In this document: one piece after another, positions 7,200 to 14,086 of the stretch
Numbering within the stretch: position 1 is the stretch's first letter
How the letters are laid out: the number at the start of each line of letters is the position of its first letter
Assembly (NCBI GenBank): GCA_910577655.1
Contig: CAJTOW010000072.1
Span: 4,144-22,754 of the forward strand
From: an uncultured Lachnospiraceae bacterium
Lineage (GTDB): Bacteria; Bacillota; Clostridia; Lachnospirales; Lachnospiraceae
Reading direction: 5' to 3'
Length of the DNA stretch: 18,611 bases
Translations under genes and position numbers: made by a program
Notes under the pieces: generated by a model
What the model saw: the letters and a program-made list of their open reading frames with translations, nothing else
What the model was told of the DNA's origin: nothing
Databases searched by the model: none

Positions 7200-8069
7200 A
7201 TGGCTGTAAGACAAATCGAGAATGCTTATCTGAGGAAGCTTGTGGAGTATGGTCTGATTACAGGCAGTATCCTGATTATGGTGGTGGGAGTTTACTTTTT
7301 CAAATTTCCCAACAATTTTGCATTTGGAGGGGTTACAGGCTTTTCGCCGGTGGTCAGCCGTCTGACCGGATGGTCGGCAGGCAATTTCACCTTTGCGGTC
7401 AATACGGGACTGCTGGTGCTGGGATTTATATTTCTGGGTACGGATGTAGGGATTAAGACGGTTTATGCCAGTATGCTGATGTCTTTTGGACTGACGGCAC
7501 TGGAGCATGTGTGTCCTCTGGATGGGCCTTTGACCAGTGAGCCCCTTCTGGAGCTGGTTTTTGCTATCTTCTGTCCAGGTTTTGGATCCGCGGTACTGTT
7601 TAACATCGGTGCTTCCAGCGGAGGGACGGATATCATTGCCATGATCCTGAAAAGGCATACCAGCATGAATATCGGGACTGCTCTGCTGGTGGTGGATATC
7701 ACCTCTGTGGCCATGGCATTTTTTGTATTTGGCCCTACCACGGGACTGTTCTCCCTGCTGGGACTGATCGCCAAGTCCCTGGTCATTGACAATGTGATTG
7801 AGAGTATCAATATGTGCAAATGCTTCAACATCGTGTGTGATGATCCCCAGGCGATCTGCGAATTCATCATCCATGAGCTGAACCACAGCGCGACTGTGTA
7901 CCGGGCGGAGGGAGCCTTTACCCATCGCAGCAAGTATGTGGTCATGACTACCATGAAACGTTCTCAGGCCATACGGCTGAGGAATCATATTCACCGGGTA
8001 CAGCCCAACGCTTTTATCATGATCTCTAATTCGAGCGAGATCATCGGGAAGGGATTTCTGACGATCTGA
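7200..8069 (+). CDS. YitT-family membrane protein (DUF161 + DUF2179)
   Basis: A 289-residue protein. The start is the first ATG after an in-frame TGA at 7194, but the ribosome site is weak. Five to six hydrophobic segments fill residues ~15-190, opening with the family signature VGVYFFKFPNNFAFGGVTGF and later FGSAVLFNIGASSGGTDIIAMIL. The C-terminal soluble domain (~205-289) is DUF2179: CDDPQAICEFIIHELNHSAT, GAFTHRSKYVVMTTMKRSQA and ending SSEIIGKGF. Length and domain order are standard. The family is widespread in Firmicutes; its transported substrate, if any, is not established, and neighbours give no clue. Confidence 0.93.
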   Translation: MAVRQIENAYLRKLVEYGLITGSILIMVVGVYFFKFPNNFAFGGVTGFSPVVSRLTGWSAGNFTFAVNTGLLVLGFIFLGTDVGIKTVYASMLMSFGLTALEHVCPLDGPLTSEPLLELVFAIFCPGFGSAVLFNIGASSGGTDIIAMILKRHTSMNIGTALLVVDITSVAMAFFVFGPTTGLFSLLGLIAKSLVIDNVIESINMCKCFNIVCDDPQAICEFIIHELNHSATVYRAEGAFTHRSKYVVMTTMKRSQAIRLRNHIHRVQPNAFIMISNSSEIIGKGFLTI

Positions 8070-8153
8070 TAAAATGGGGACATTGGCCCTTGTAAAGGCA
8101 GGGCCGGCGGGGCGATGGACCAGAAGATATCCGGATGGTTTCAATATGCCGTG

Positions 8154-8231
8154 TTTTCAGACACGCCCAGTGGCGGACAGAGTTCCTTGTGCATATAGTA
8201 AAAGTATCAAACGAAAGCATTTTGCTATATG
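8154..8231 (+). promoter_or_regulatory. Leader of the ABC permease: element-like end and inverted repeat over the ribosome site
   Basis: TTTTCAGACACGC (8154-8166) matches the inner part of the element termini seen at 2957 and 16257 but lacks the CTCTA tail, and it can itself fold as CGTGT/ACACG. CATATAGTAAAA (8192-8203) and TTTTGCTATATG (8220-8231) are inverted repeats matching at 11 of 12 positions around a 16-nt loop, ending one base before the GGGGG ribosome site. This could be an operator or a leader hairpin. No confident -35/-10 pair was identified. Confidence 0.45.
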
Positions 8232-8244
8232 AGGGGGAATTGTT

Positions 8245-9048
8245 ATGGAGCAGGAGAGGCGGACGCCGTCTGCGGCCCAGCAGGAATATATAAGAAATGA
8301 ACAGTTTCATAAGAGAAAGGTGGCAGTGGTCCGGGTGATGCTCCTGGTGCTGCTGCTTGCGGTTTGGGAACTCTGTGCCGAGCTGGAGATCATTGACGAT
8401 TTCATATTCAGCTCGCCCTCCAGGGTTCTCTTTTGTTTCTGGAGGATGGCGGCGGACGGAAGCATCTGGCCCCATATCGGGATCACCTTGTTGGAAACCT
8501 TTGTCAGCTTCGGGCTGGTGGTGGGGACCGGACTTCTGGCTGCGGTGATCCTGTGGTCCAGCCGCAGTGTATCGGAGATTCTGGAGCCTTATCTGGTAAT
8601 GCTCAACAGTCTGCCAAAGTCGGCTCTGGCTCCTATGCTGATCGTGTGGCTGGGCAACCATGTCCATACTATTATAATAGCCGCAGTGTCCGTGGCAGTC
8701 TTTGGCTCCGTGCTGACGCTGCAGAATGGCTTCCATTCCATGGATCCGGATAAGATCAAGCTGATCTATTCTTTGGGTGGGAGCCGGCGGGACGTGCTGC
8801 TGAAGGTGCTGCTGCCAGGATCAGTGCCCCTGATCATCAGCAATATGAAGGTCAATATCGGACTGTGTCTGGTGGGGGTGATCATCGGGGAATTCCTGGC
8901 GGCACAGAAGGGGCTGGGGTATCTGATAATTTATGGAAGCCAGGTCTTCCAGCTGGACCTCGTCGTCATGAGCATCGGGATTCTCTGTGTCATGTCCGCC
9001 GGACTGTATCAGGGGATCGGGTGGCTGGAAAAGCATGTGGGACGGTGA
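8245..9048 (+). CDS. ABC transporter permease, SsuC/TauC-type
   Basis: A 267-residue inner-membrane subunit with AGGGGG 8 nt upstream of the ATG. After a charged N-terminus come about six membrane segments: VMLLVLLLAVWELCAEL, ITLLETFVSFGLVVGTGLLA, SLPKSALAPMLIVWLG and others. The cytoplasmic coupling loop is clear as SLGGSRRDVLLKVLLPGSVP, the EAA-loop position that contacts the ATPase, although the EAA triplet itself is not conserved. The C-terminal GEFLAAQKGLGYLIIYGSQVFQ is typical of nitrate/sulfonate/taurine/thiamine-precursor type importers. No ATPase or substrate-binding protein gene is adjacent, so partners must lie elsewhere or be lost. The substrate cannot be assigned. Confidence 0.92.
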   Translation: MEQERRTPSAAQQEYIRNEQFHKRKVAVVRVMLLVLLLAVWELCAELEIIDDFIFSSPSRVLFCFWRMAADGSIWPHIGITLLETFVSFGLVVGTGLLAAVILWSSRSVSEILEPYLVMLNSLPKSALAPMLIVWLGNHVHTIIIAAVSVAVFGSVLTLQNGFHSMDPDKIKLIYSLGGSRRDVLLKVLLPGSVPLIISNMKVNIGLCLVGVIIGEFLAAQKGLGYLIIYGSQVFQLDLVVMSIGILCVMSAGLYQGIGWLEKHVGR

Positions 9049-9103
9049 GAGAGCGGGGCCGGACGCTTCTTGTCCCCGATGCTTTTCGCGGGAAAGAAGA
9101 TGG

Positions 9104-9153
9104 CCTGCCTGAACTGTTACAAATGAATAACCGGGGGTAACGGTTCAGGCAGG
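9104..9153. terminator. 17-bp hairpin between convergent genes, containing the repeated 15-bp motif
   Basis: Arms 9104-9120 and 9137-9153 pair at 16 of 17 positions (the exception is a G-U wobble) around a 16-nt loop, between a plus-strand and a minus-strand gene that converge. There is no clean T-tract on either side, so it may act as a bidirectional transcript end or stabiliser rather than a classic intrinsic terminator. The left arm carries CTGAACTGTTACAAA (9109-9123), the reverse complement of the motif at 3049 and 10841. Confidence 0.6.
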
Positions 9154-9178
9154 AGGCAAATCTTATAAGGAATTCCGT

Positions 9179-10720
9179 TTAAAAGGGCTGGAGCCAGACT
9201 GCGGCCAGGATTCCTGCGATGATGGCTACAGTAACGCCAATCAGTATTTTTGCGGTGATTTCACTGGCGTCTGCATGTTGTGCATGTATACCGGCCAGAG
9301 CGCCCCAGGGACTATGGCTTTCCATTCTTGCCAAATAAGAAGAGTTTTGAACAGCTCCCATAAGATAAGAAAAGTTTTTCCAGTCTTTTTGCAGAACATC
9401 CGCTCCCAGGGCATATTCCTTTTCCGGACTCAGTTTTTTCAGCAATGCACGGAAAAATCCCGACTCCCTGGAATAGTGGGCAGATTTCTGGAAGGCAGGA
9501 TCCTTTTGCTTTGCGCGAAACTGCTGGTAGGCATAGTTCTGGCCCTCCTGGATAGCTTTCTGGGGATTTTTCATTTTCTGGCAGGTGGTAAGGGTGTGGT
9601 AGTATACATCTGCGGCGCCCTTTTGTCCCAGGTATTGCTTGATGATCTTTCCGATGGCATTCTGCAGGGTGAGGGCAAGGGAGCTGGTCTGTCCGGAATC
9701 TCCGTCTCCGGCATACACCTGGCCCTTGATGACCATGACAGCGGCCAGCAGCCCGGTGACCTCTTCATTCCTGGCGCTGATGTCAGGATTCTGGAATAAA
9801 TTTCCGCGGCCATTTATATGTGCGGCAAACCGGTTGGCTATTTCCAGCTCCTTGCCGGAGCAGGAGACGGTCCTTGTCTGGCGGAAGGTGTTTTCTGTGA
9901 TGCCTTTCCTGGCGTTGCTGATGATCTCATTCCTTTGTCTGAGCTGTTCTTTTAAGGAGCTTTGCTGCGTATGATAAACCTGCTGAAACCGGGCATTCTG
10001 CTTTCTGGATGACTGATAGATCATGCCTTCCCCGGAAAATGACGGAGAGGTGGCAGAGGGTCCTGCGGTTTTATATCTGGCGGATGGTTCCTGGGTGAAA
10101 AGGATATGCGCAGCCTGGGGAGACAGGGTGCGTCCGGCGGTCTGCCGGTACAGGCTGGAACGGATGCTGTCCAGCACAGTGGTCTCTCCGGTTTCCTCCA
10201 GAAGGGATATGAGCTGCTCCAGATTCTTGTCGATCACCAGCTCCAGCTTCTGGGCAAGGAGGGAGTCCAGACGTTCCAGCTGCTCTGCCAGATTGTCTCC
10301 TTCTGCATATTTCAGGATAGCTTCCAGCAGGGAAAGATACAGCTTTGACAGCTCCCGGAGCTGATCCGGCAGGGGAATACCAGGGTCCGGGAGCCATTTC
10401 AAAAAGGCTTCCCAGTCTTTTCCGGCCATTTCCAGAATCCATTCAAGGACTTCATCCCTGGATCCGGTTTCATCTGTGTAAGCATATGTACGTGTTCTTG
10501 AAATTTCCGCAGTGTCTCTGGGCTGATCCTCATCTGTATCTTTGTTGCTGTCCCGATTATCTGACTGTGCCTGCTCCCTCTGTTCGGTGACCTTTCTGGA
10601 CACTTCACGGATCATTGCCTGACCAGCTTTCATCTCGGCCTGCTGTCTGACAAGCTGGAGATCCTTCTCTGCATTGACAGTTGTTTCGGAAGATGTACTG
10701 GCTGCTTTTATTTTTGACAT
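9179..10720 (-). CDS. Hypothetical protein with C-terminal membrane anchor
   Basis: A 513-residue protein that I do not recognise. AAAGGAAA lies upstream of the ATG, and a good promoter precedes it, so it is very likely real. There is no signal peptide. Residues 1-95 are charged and probably disordered (SETTVNAEKD, DNRDSNKDTDEDQPRD). Residues ~105-200 are leucine-rich and helical (LRELSKLYLSLLEAILKYAE, LDSLLAQKLELVIDKNLEQL). A basic/Gln-rich central stretch (~255-305) precedes a more globular part (NEEVTGLLAAVMVIKGQ, GDGDSGQTSSLALTLQNAIG). A single hydrophobic helix occupies ~488-510 with only a few residues after it, so it looks tail-anchored with the body in the cytosol. It is monocistronic, opposite to its neighbours. 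Confidence 0.7.
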   Translation of the reverse strand: MSKIKAASTSSETTVNAEKDLQLVRQQAEMKAGQAMIREVSRKVTEQREQAQSDNRDSNKDTDEDQPRDTAEISRTRTYAYTDETGSRDEVLEWILEMAGKDWEAFLKWLPDPGIPLPDQLRELSKLYLSLLEAILKYAEGDNLAEQLERLDSLLAQKLELVIDKNLEQLISLLEETGETTVLDSIRSSLYRQTAGRTLSPQAAHILFTQEPSARYKTAGPSATSPSFSGEGMIYQSSRKQNARFQQVYHTQQSSLKEQLRQRNEIISNARKGITENTFRQTRTVSCSGKELEIANRFAAHINGRGNLFQNPDISARNEEVTGLLAAVMVIKGQVYAGDGDSGQTSSLALTLQNAIGKIIKQYLGQKGAADVYYHTLTTCQKMKNPQKAIQEGQNYAYQQFRAKQKDPAFQKSAHYSRESGFFRALLKKLSPEKEYALGADVLQKDWKNFSYLMGAVQNSSYLARMESHSPWGALAGIHAQHADASEITAKILIGVTVAIIAGILAAVWLQPF

Positions 10721-10778
10721 ATGGTTTCCTTTCCCATGACAGAAACATGTGTTCTTATGGCAGATGGACGGTTATATT

Positions 10779-10807
10779 TCTATAGAGTATATCGGCCCGA
10801 TTGACAA
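10779..10807 (-). promoter_or_regulatory. Promoter of the tail-anchored hypothetical gene
   Basis: On the minus strand TTGTCA (10807-10802), a 17-nt spacer and TATAGA (10784-10779) sit ~60 nt upstream of the ATG. The spacer contains the palindrome ATCGGCCCGAT (10791-10801, odd-centred), a possible operator. Confidence 0.65.
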
Positions 10808-10840
10808 AACTTTGATAGGATAAATGAGAATGGATGCATA

Positions 10841-10876
10841 TTTGTAACAGTTCAGGGAGGGGATCTGAACTGTTAC
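10841..10876. repeat. Hairpin built from two copies of the 15-bp motif core
   Basis: GTAACAGTTCAG (10844-10855) and CTGAACTGTTAC (10865-10876) are a perfect 12-bp inverted repeat around a 9-nt loop, in the divergent intergenic region. TTTGTAACAGTTCAG (10841-10855) is identical to 3049-3063. A more diverged relative (TTTTGTTACTGTTGAAC) follows at about 10882-10898. Confidence 0.7.
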
Positions 10877-10915
10877 GCATATTTTGTTACTGTTGAACAA
10901 GAAAAAAATGTGTGC

Positions 10916-10944
10916 TTTACAAAATGTAAGGGGATTAGTATAAT
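10916..10944 (+). promoter_or_regulatory. Promoter of the MBL-hydrolase/regulator operon
   Basis: TTTACA (10916-10921), a 17-nt spacer and TATAAT (10939-10944) form a strong sigma-A promoter ~120 nt upstream of the hydrolase start. An AT-rich palindrome ATTATTTAAAAATAAT lies at about 10947-10962, near the start of the transcript. Confidence 0.75.
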
Positions 10945-11066
10945 AAAATTATTTAAAAATAATATCAAAATAGCCGTAAGCAGGAGATGAAAAAGGGGCA
11001 GGAATCGTGTGGGCCGATTCTGGCTCCGACAGTCTGGCGGGAAGGCTGATCTGGGAGGGCAATGGG

Positions 11067-11885
11067 ATGAAAATCATCAACTTGATAGAGAATACCCCGG
11101 GAACCGGCGGATGTCTGTATGAGCATGGATTAAGTTTCTACATTGAGACAAAACATCACAAGCTGTTGATGGACACAGGGGCCAGCGGGGCGGCCCTTAC
11201 CAATGCACGGCTGCTGGGGATTGATCTGGCAGGGGTGGATATGGTGATTCTGAGCCATGGACATTATGATCATTCCGGAGGCATCCTTGCCTTTGCCAGG
11301 GAGAATTCCCATGCCAGGATCTATATGCGCAGGAATGCAGGCGGAGATTATTATCATGTGGGCCCGGAGGACTGCCGTTATATCGGGATTGACAGGGAGA
11401 TTCTGAAACTGCCGGGTCTGGTGCTGACAGACGGGGACTGCCGGATCGATGAGGAGCTTTTTCTTTTCACCGGGATCACGGGGCAGAGGTGCCTGACGAG
11501 ATCCAATCTGAAGCTGAAAGAAAGGGATGGGGACCAGTATGCCCAGGACACTTTTGACCACGAGCAGTGCCTGGTGGTCACGGATCATGGCAGGCATATC
11601 CTGTTCTCCGGCTGTGCCCATAATGGAATCCTGAATATCCTGGACCGTTATCATGAACTGTTTAAGGGGTACCCGGACCTGGTGATCAGCGGCTTCCACC
11701 TGGCCCAGGAGGAAGCTTATACGGGGGAGGATATCCAGGTGATCCAGGGGATTGCCAGGGAACTTCTGAAAACGGGAGTTCTCTGCTATACGGGGCACTG
11801 TACCGGGCCGGAGGCATTTGCCATGATGAAGGAGATCATGGGGGACAGGCTGGTGTATGTGCATAGCGGGGAGCAGGTGCTGTGA
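11067..11885 (+). CDS. Metallo-beta-lactamase-fold hydrolase, COG1237 type
   Basis: A 272-residue cytosolic protein; the start MKIINLIENTPG is supported by GGGAGGG 7 nt upstream, whereas the upstream extension is not. It has the COG1237 pattern: an N-terminal ENT motif, GLSFYIET, LLMDTGAS, then the metal-binding HGHYDH at 64-69 (SHGHYDHSGG). Further candidate ligands are His185 in SGCAHNG, His211 in SGFHL and His244 in YTGHCTG. This group includes archaeal 7,8-dihydropterin-6-methyl-4-(beta-D-ribofuranosyl)-aminobenzene-5'-phosphate synthase, but bacterial members mostly lack known substrates, so only hydrolase is claimed. It is cotranscribed with the hybrid regulator starting 28 nt downstream, whose level it may accompany. 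Confidence 0.88.
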   Translation: MKIINLIENTPGTGGCLYEHGLSFYIETKHHKLLMDTGASGAALTNARLLGIDLAGVDMVILSHGHYDHSGGILAFARENSHARIYMRRNAGGDYYHVGPEDCRYIGIDREILKLPGLVLTDGDCRIDEELFLFTGITGQRCLTRSNLKLKERDGDQYAQDTFDHEQCLVVTDHGRHILFSGCAHNGILNILDRYHELFKGYPDLVISGFHLAQEEAYTGEDIQVIQGIARELLKTGVLCYTGHCTGPEAFAMMKEIMGDRLVYVHSGEQVL

Positions 11886-11913
11886 GGGACAGGAACGTGA
11901 GAGAGTAAGGGGT

Positions 11914-13230
11914 ATGGATACAAAGTATATACATTCATTTATCCAGCTGGCGGAACAGATGGAGCGGGGCCAGAAAAACATCCGGTATTTAGATACCACG
12001 CAGAAAGAGTGCATAGCAGCCCTGGAAACAGAGTTTGGGGGATGTCTGCTTGATGCAGCCAGGGAGGGATACCGGCTTACGGAGACGGGCTATGCTGTTC
12101 TGGAGGCGATGAAGGAAATCCGGCAAAAGATGGCTCAGACCAGACAGATGGTCCGGGCCTGCCAGGGAGAAGAAAAAGATATTTTGATTGAGGTTAATAT
12201 TACACCGGCTGTTTTTATGCAGGTGAAGTCCGCATTTCAGAAAGTATGTCCTGATATACGCATGACCATGAGCGATGGGCGTATTTTTGATCATGACCAG
12301 CCATTATTCCGTATCATTTCATCTCCCTGCCTGCCCGAAGAGCAGAATTATGAACTTCTTTTTCAGGAGGATATTGGCATTGAGGTTTATGAAAACCACC
12401 CTTTGGCGAAAAGGAAGAGTGTGACTCTGGAGGAATTGGCCGGGGAAACATTCAGCATTTTGTCCCAGGGCAGTTCCATGAGAAAAACTCTGGACTGGCT
12501 TTGTAGAAAATACCGTTTTATTCCCCGGATTATGATAGAAACGGACAGTGATCTGGTGTGCTGGCAGTATATGAAAAAAGAAGGGGTGGTAGCATTTGTC
12601 CCGGTCTTGTGTGAGGAGCTGTATAAGCCGGAAGAGATGAAGATCATACGGATTGACCAGAAGGATTTTTGCCGGTATGTTCTGCTGGTATGGGAGGACA
12701 GGAGCCTGACACCACAAGAGGATAAGGTGCGTGCCTTCATGGTGGATTATTTTCAAAATATAACAGCCAACAGTTTCCGGAATTCTGGCAGGAAGCAGGG
12801 AAGGAAAAGAGTGTTTGCCCAGACCTTTGGCTATTTTGATCTCTATGTAGATGGAAGTCCGGTCTATTTCCCGAGCCGGAAAGCAAAGGAGCTTCTGGCA
12901 TTTCTGATCAACCGGAGGGGCGGGATGGTGTCTATGGAAAGTGCCATTGATGCTTTATGGCCGGAGGAGCCTTATGATGAACGGGTAAAGCGGCGTTACC
13001 GGAATGTTATTATTGCTTTACGGGAGGTTCTTCACAAATATGAACTGGAGGAACTGGTGATCTTCCAAAGGGCCAGTACATGCCTCAACCGTGATATGCT
13101 GGACTGTGACCTGTATGGACTGTTAAAAGGAGAACCGGAATATCAGGAAACCTTTCAGGGAGAATATATGAATCAGTACAGCTGGGCAGAGCCGGATCTG
13201 GCAGCATTGGTGCAATGGTGCGGAAAATGA
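11914..13230 (+). CDS. LysR-like / SARP-type hybrid transcriptional regulator
   Basis: A 438-residue protein starting at MDTKYIHSFIQLAEQ, where LysR homology begins. Residues 1-65 align with a LysR winged helix: FIQLAEQ ... IAALETEFGGCLL ... YRLTETGYAVLE. However, the usual SQPAxS recognition stretch is replaced by DTTQKEC, so this HTH is diverged. Residues ~88-265 are a LysR-type effector-binding fold (DIGIEVYENHPLAKRKSVTL, EELAGETFSILSQGSS, MIETDSDLVCWQYMKKEGVV). Residues ~303-390 are an OmpR/SARP winged helix: TFGYFDLYVDGSPVYFPSRK, KELLAFLINRRGGMVSMESA, IDALWPEEPYDERVKRRYRN, VIIALREVL. A short piece resembling the start of a bacterial transcriptional activation domain follows (GEYMNQYSWAEPDLAALVQW). 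The operon directly downstream carries SARP-like direct repeats, making it the probable target. Domain calls are by motif only. Confidence 0.85.
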   Translation: MDTKYIHSFIQLAEQMERGQKNIRYLDTTQKECIAALETEFGGCLLDAAREGYRLTETGYAVLEAMKEIRQKMAQTRQMVRACQGEEKDILIEVNITPAVFMQVKSAFQKVCPDIRMTMSDGRIFDHDQPLFRIISSPCLPEEQNYELLFQEDIGIEVYENHPLAKRKSVTLEELAGETFSILSQGSSMRKTLDWLCRKYRFIPRIMIETDSDLVCWQYMKKEGVVAFVPVLCEELYKPEEMKIIRIDQKDFCRYVLLVWEDRSLTPQEDKVRAFMVDYFQNITANSFRNSGRKQGRKRVFAQTFGYFDLYVDGSPVYFPSRKAKELLAFLINRRGGMVSMESAIDALWPEEPYDERVKRRYRNVIIALREVLHKYELEELVIFQRASTCLNRDMLDCDLYGLLKGEPEYQETFQGEYMNQYSWAEPDLAALVQWCGK

Positions 13231-13242
13231 TTTAAAGCAGAG

Positions 13243-13282
13243 AATAACGGACAGATGGTAAGTCTGTTCGTTATTTTTTTTT
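13243..13282 (+). terminator. Intrinsic terminator of the hydrolase/regulator operon
   Basis: Arms 13243-13255 (AATAACGGACAGA) and 13263-13275 pair over 13 bp with one G-U, around a 7-nt loop, followed immediately by a run of nine T (13274-13282). It lies 12 nt after the regulator stop and separates it from the downstream operon. Confidence 0.93.
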
Positions 13283-13297
13283 GATTTTCGGCAAAAA

Positions 13298-13348
13298 TGG
13301 CGGTATTGTGGCACTTTTTGGCAGGTTTTTGGGCACTCTGTTTATTAT
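13298..13348 (+). promoter_or_regulatory. Four direct heptamers (TGGC/TGGG) and -10 element: candidate SARP-type operator/promoter
   Basis: TGGCGGT (13298), TGGCACT (13309), TGGCAGG (13319) and TGGGCAC (13330) are on the same DNA face, spaced 11, 10 and 11 bp. A -10-like TATTAT follows at 13343-13348, six bases after the last heptamer, with no good -35 hexamer at the normal distance. SARP activators are known to bind heptameric direct repeats of ~11-bp period ending close to the -10, in place of a -35. Assignment to the LysR-SARP hybrid is inferred. Confidence 0.55.
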
Positions 13349-13351
13349 GAT

Positions 13352-13372
13352 TTTGCTAAATATTTTAGCAAA
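13352..13372 (+). promoter_or_regulatory. Perfect palindrome at the operon start, abutting the ribosome site
   Basis: TTTGCTAAA and TTTAGCAAA form perfect 9-bp arms around TAT. The site lies at the expected transcription start and touches the AAGGAG ribosome site (13371-13376). It could be a repressor operator or an RNA hairpin limiting translation of the first gene. Confidence 0.6.
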
Positions 13373-13383
13373 GGAGTAAAGGT

Positions 13384-14036
13384 ATGAGTGATGCAAAGCA
13401 GGGGTTACAGAGAAATATCAGTTTGTTTGCCGCGATATGTATTATGACAGGCTGTGTAGTAGGAGCATCTGTATTCATTGTCCCAGGGGAACTGTCTGCT
13501 TCAACAGGACCTACAGCATGGCTGTCTTATCTGATCGGCGCAATTCTGATCTCATTCAGCTGTTTTATGTTTGCCCAGGTAGGGGCGATTCTTCCGTGAT
13601 TCTGCCTTCTGGCATGGCGAGGCTGAACGGGAGAAACGTACCCCGGAATGCAATTGGAGTGCTGGCGGTAATGGGAGTACTGATGGTCATGTTTTCTGCC
13701 ACAGTTATGCAGTATGTGAATGTCAGCAGCTTCTATCTGCTATTCGTATCCATTCTGGTAGCGGTAGCATCCTTGCGGATCAGGACGGGATTTTCCGCAC
13801 AATACGAAGCGGCAGAATATAAGCTTAAAGGAATCTGGTATTATGTGTGGCCAATACTGGCGATTATTACCGGTATTTTCTTCATGATTCTGCAGTTTCA
13901 GCAGGATCCGATGATGACAGGGGTGTCTCTGGTGCTGGTTCCGGTGGGGATTTTGTTCTATCTGATCCGTAAGAAACGTCTGGAAGCAGATGGCACTTCT
14001 TTGGATAAACGGATTCTGGAGCATCTGGGCAGCTAA
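13384..14036 (+). pseudogene. APC-family amino acid permease with internal deletion and frameshift
   Basis: The first 71 codons, behind a good AAGGAG site, encode transmembrane helices 1-2 of an APC permease (SLFAAICIMTGCVVGASVFI, VPGELSASTGPTAWLSYLIG, ending FAQVGAILP) and then stop at 13597. The reading resumes in another frame with ILPSGMARLNGRNVPRNAIG and about four further helices through to 14036, ending in a basic tail. APC permeases are ~430-470 residues; roughly 230-250 residues of the middle are missing. The join falls between two copies of a GATTCTnCC word (13587 and 13600 region), so a deletion followed by frameshift is the simplest reading. Such a product is unlikely to transport. 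It was probably the uptake gene of the downstream CoA-enzyme operon. Confidence 0.85.
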
Positions 14037-14086
14037 ATGGTTAAAAAGCATAAATGAGATTAATAAAACAATCAGGAGGATTTAAC

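Noticed and set aside
7044..8144. Long open frame (366 codons) on the minus strand opposite the YitT gene
   Set aside because: It is antisense to a clearly recognised gene, has low-complexity His/Gln/Ser-rich composition and no domain or ribosome site.
10987..11049. Short 20-codon frame upstream of the MBL hydrolase, a possible leader peptide
   Set aside because: Its AGGAG directly abuts the ATG with no spacer and the peptide shows no attenuation-type residue run.
11857..11913. Extended N-terminus for the hybrid regulator starting inside the hydrolase gene
   Set aside because: LysR-like similarity begins exactly at the ATG at 11914 and the extension has no family counterpart.
11130..12014. 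Long open frame on the minus strand opposite the MBL hydrolase
   Set aside because: It is the complement of a well-supported gene, with no recognisable motif.
13309..13325. Sigma-54-like TGGCAC...GGCA promoter
   Set aside because: The GG to GC spacing is 9 nt rather than 10 and no sigma-54 activator is nearby; the phased heptamer reading explains the same bases better.
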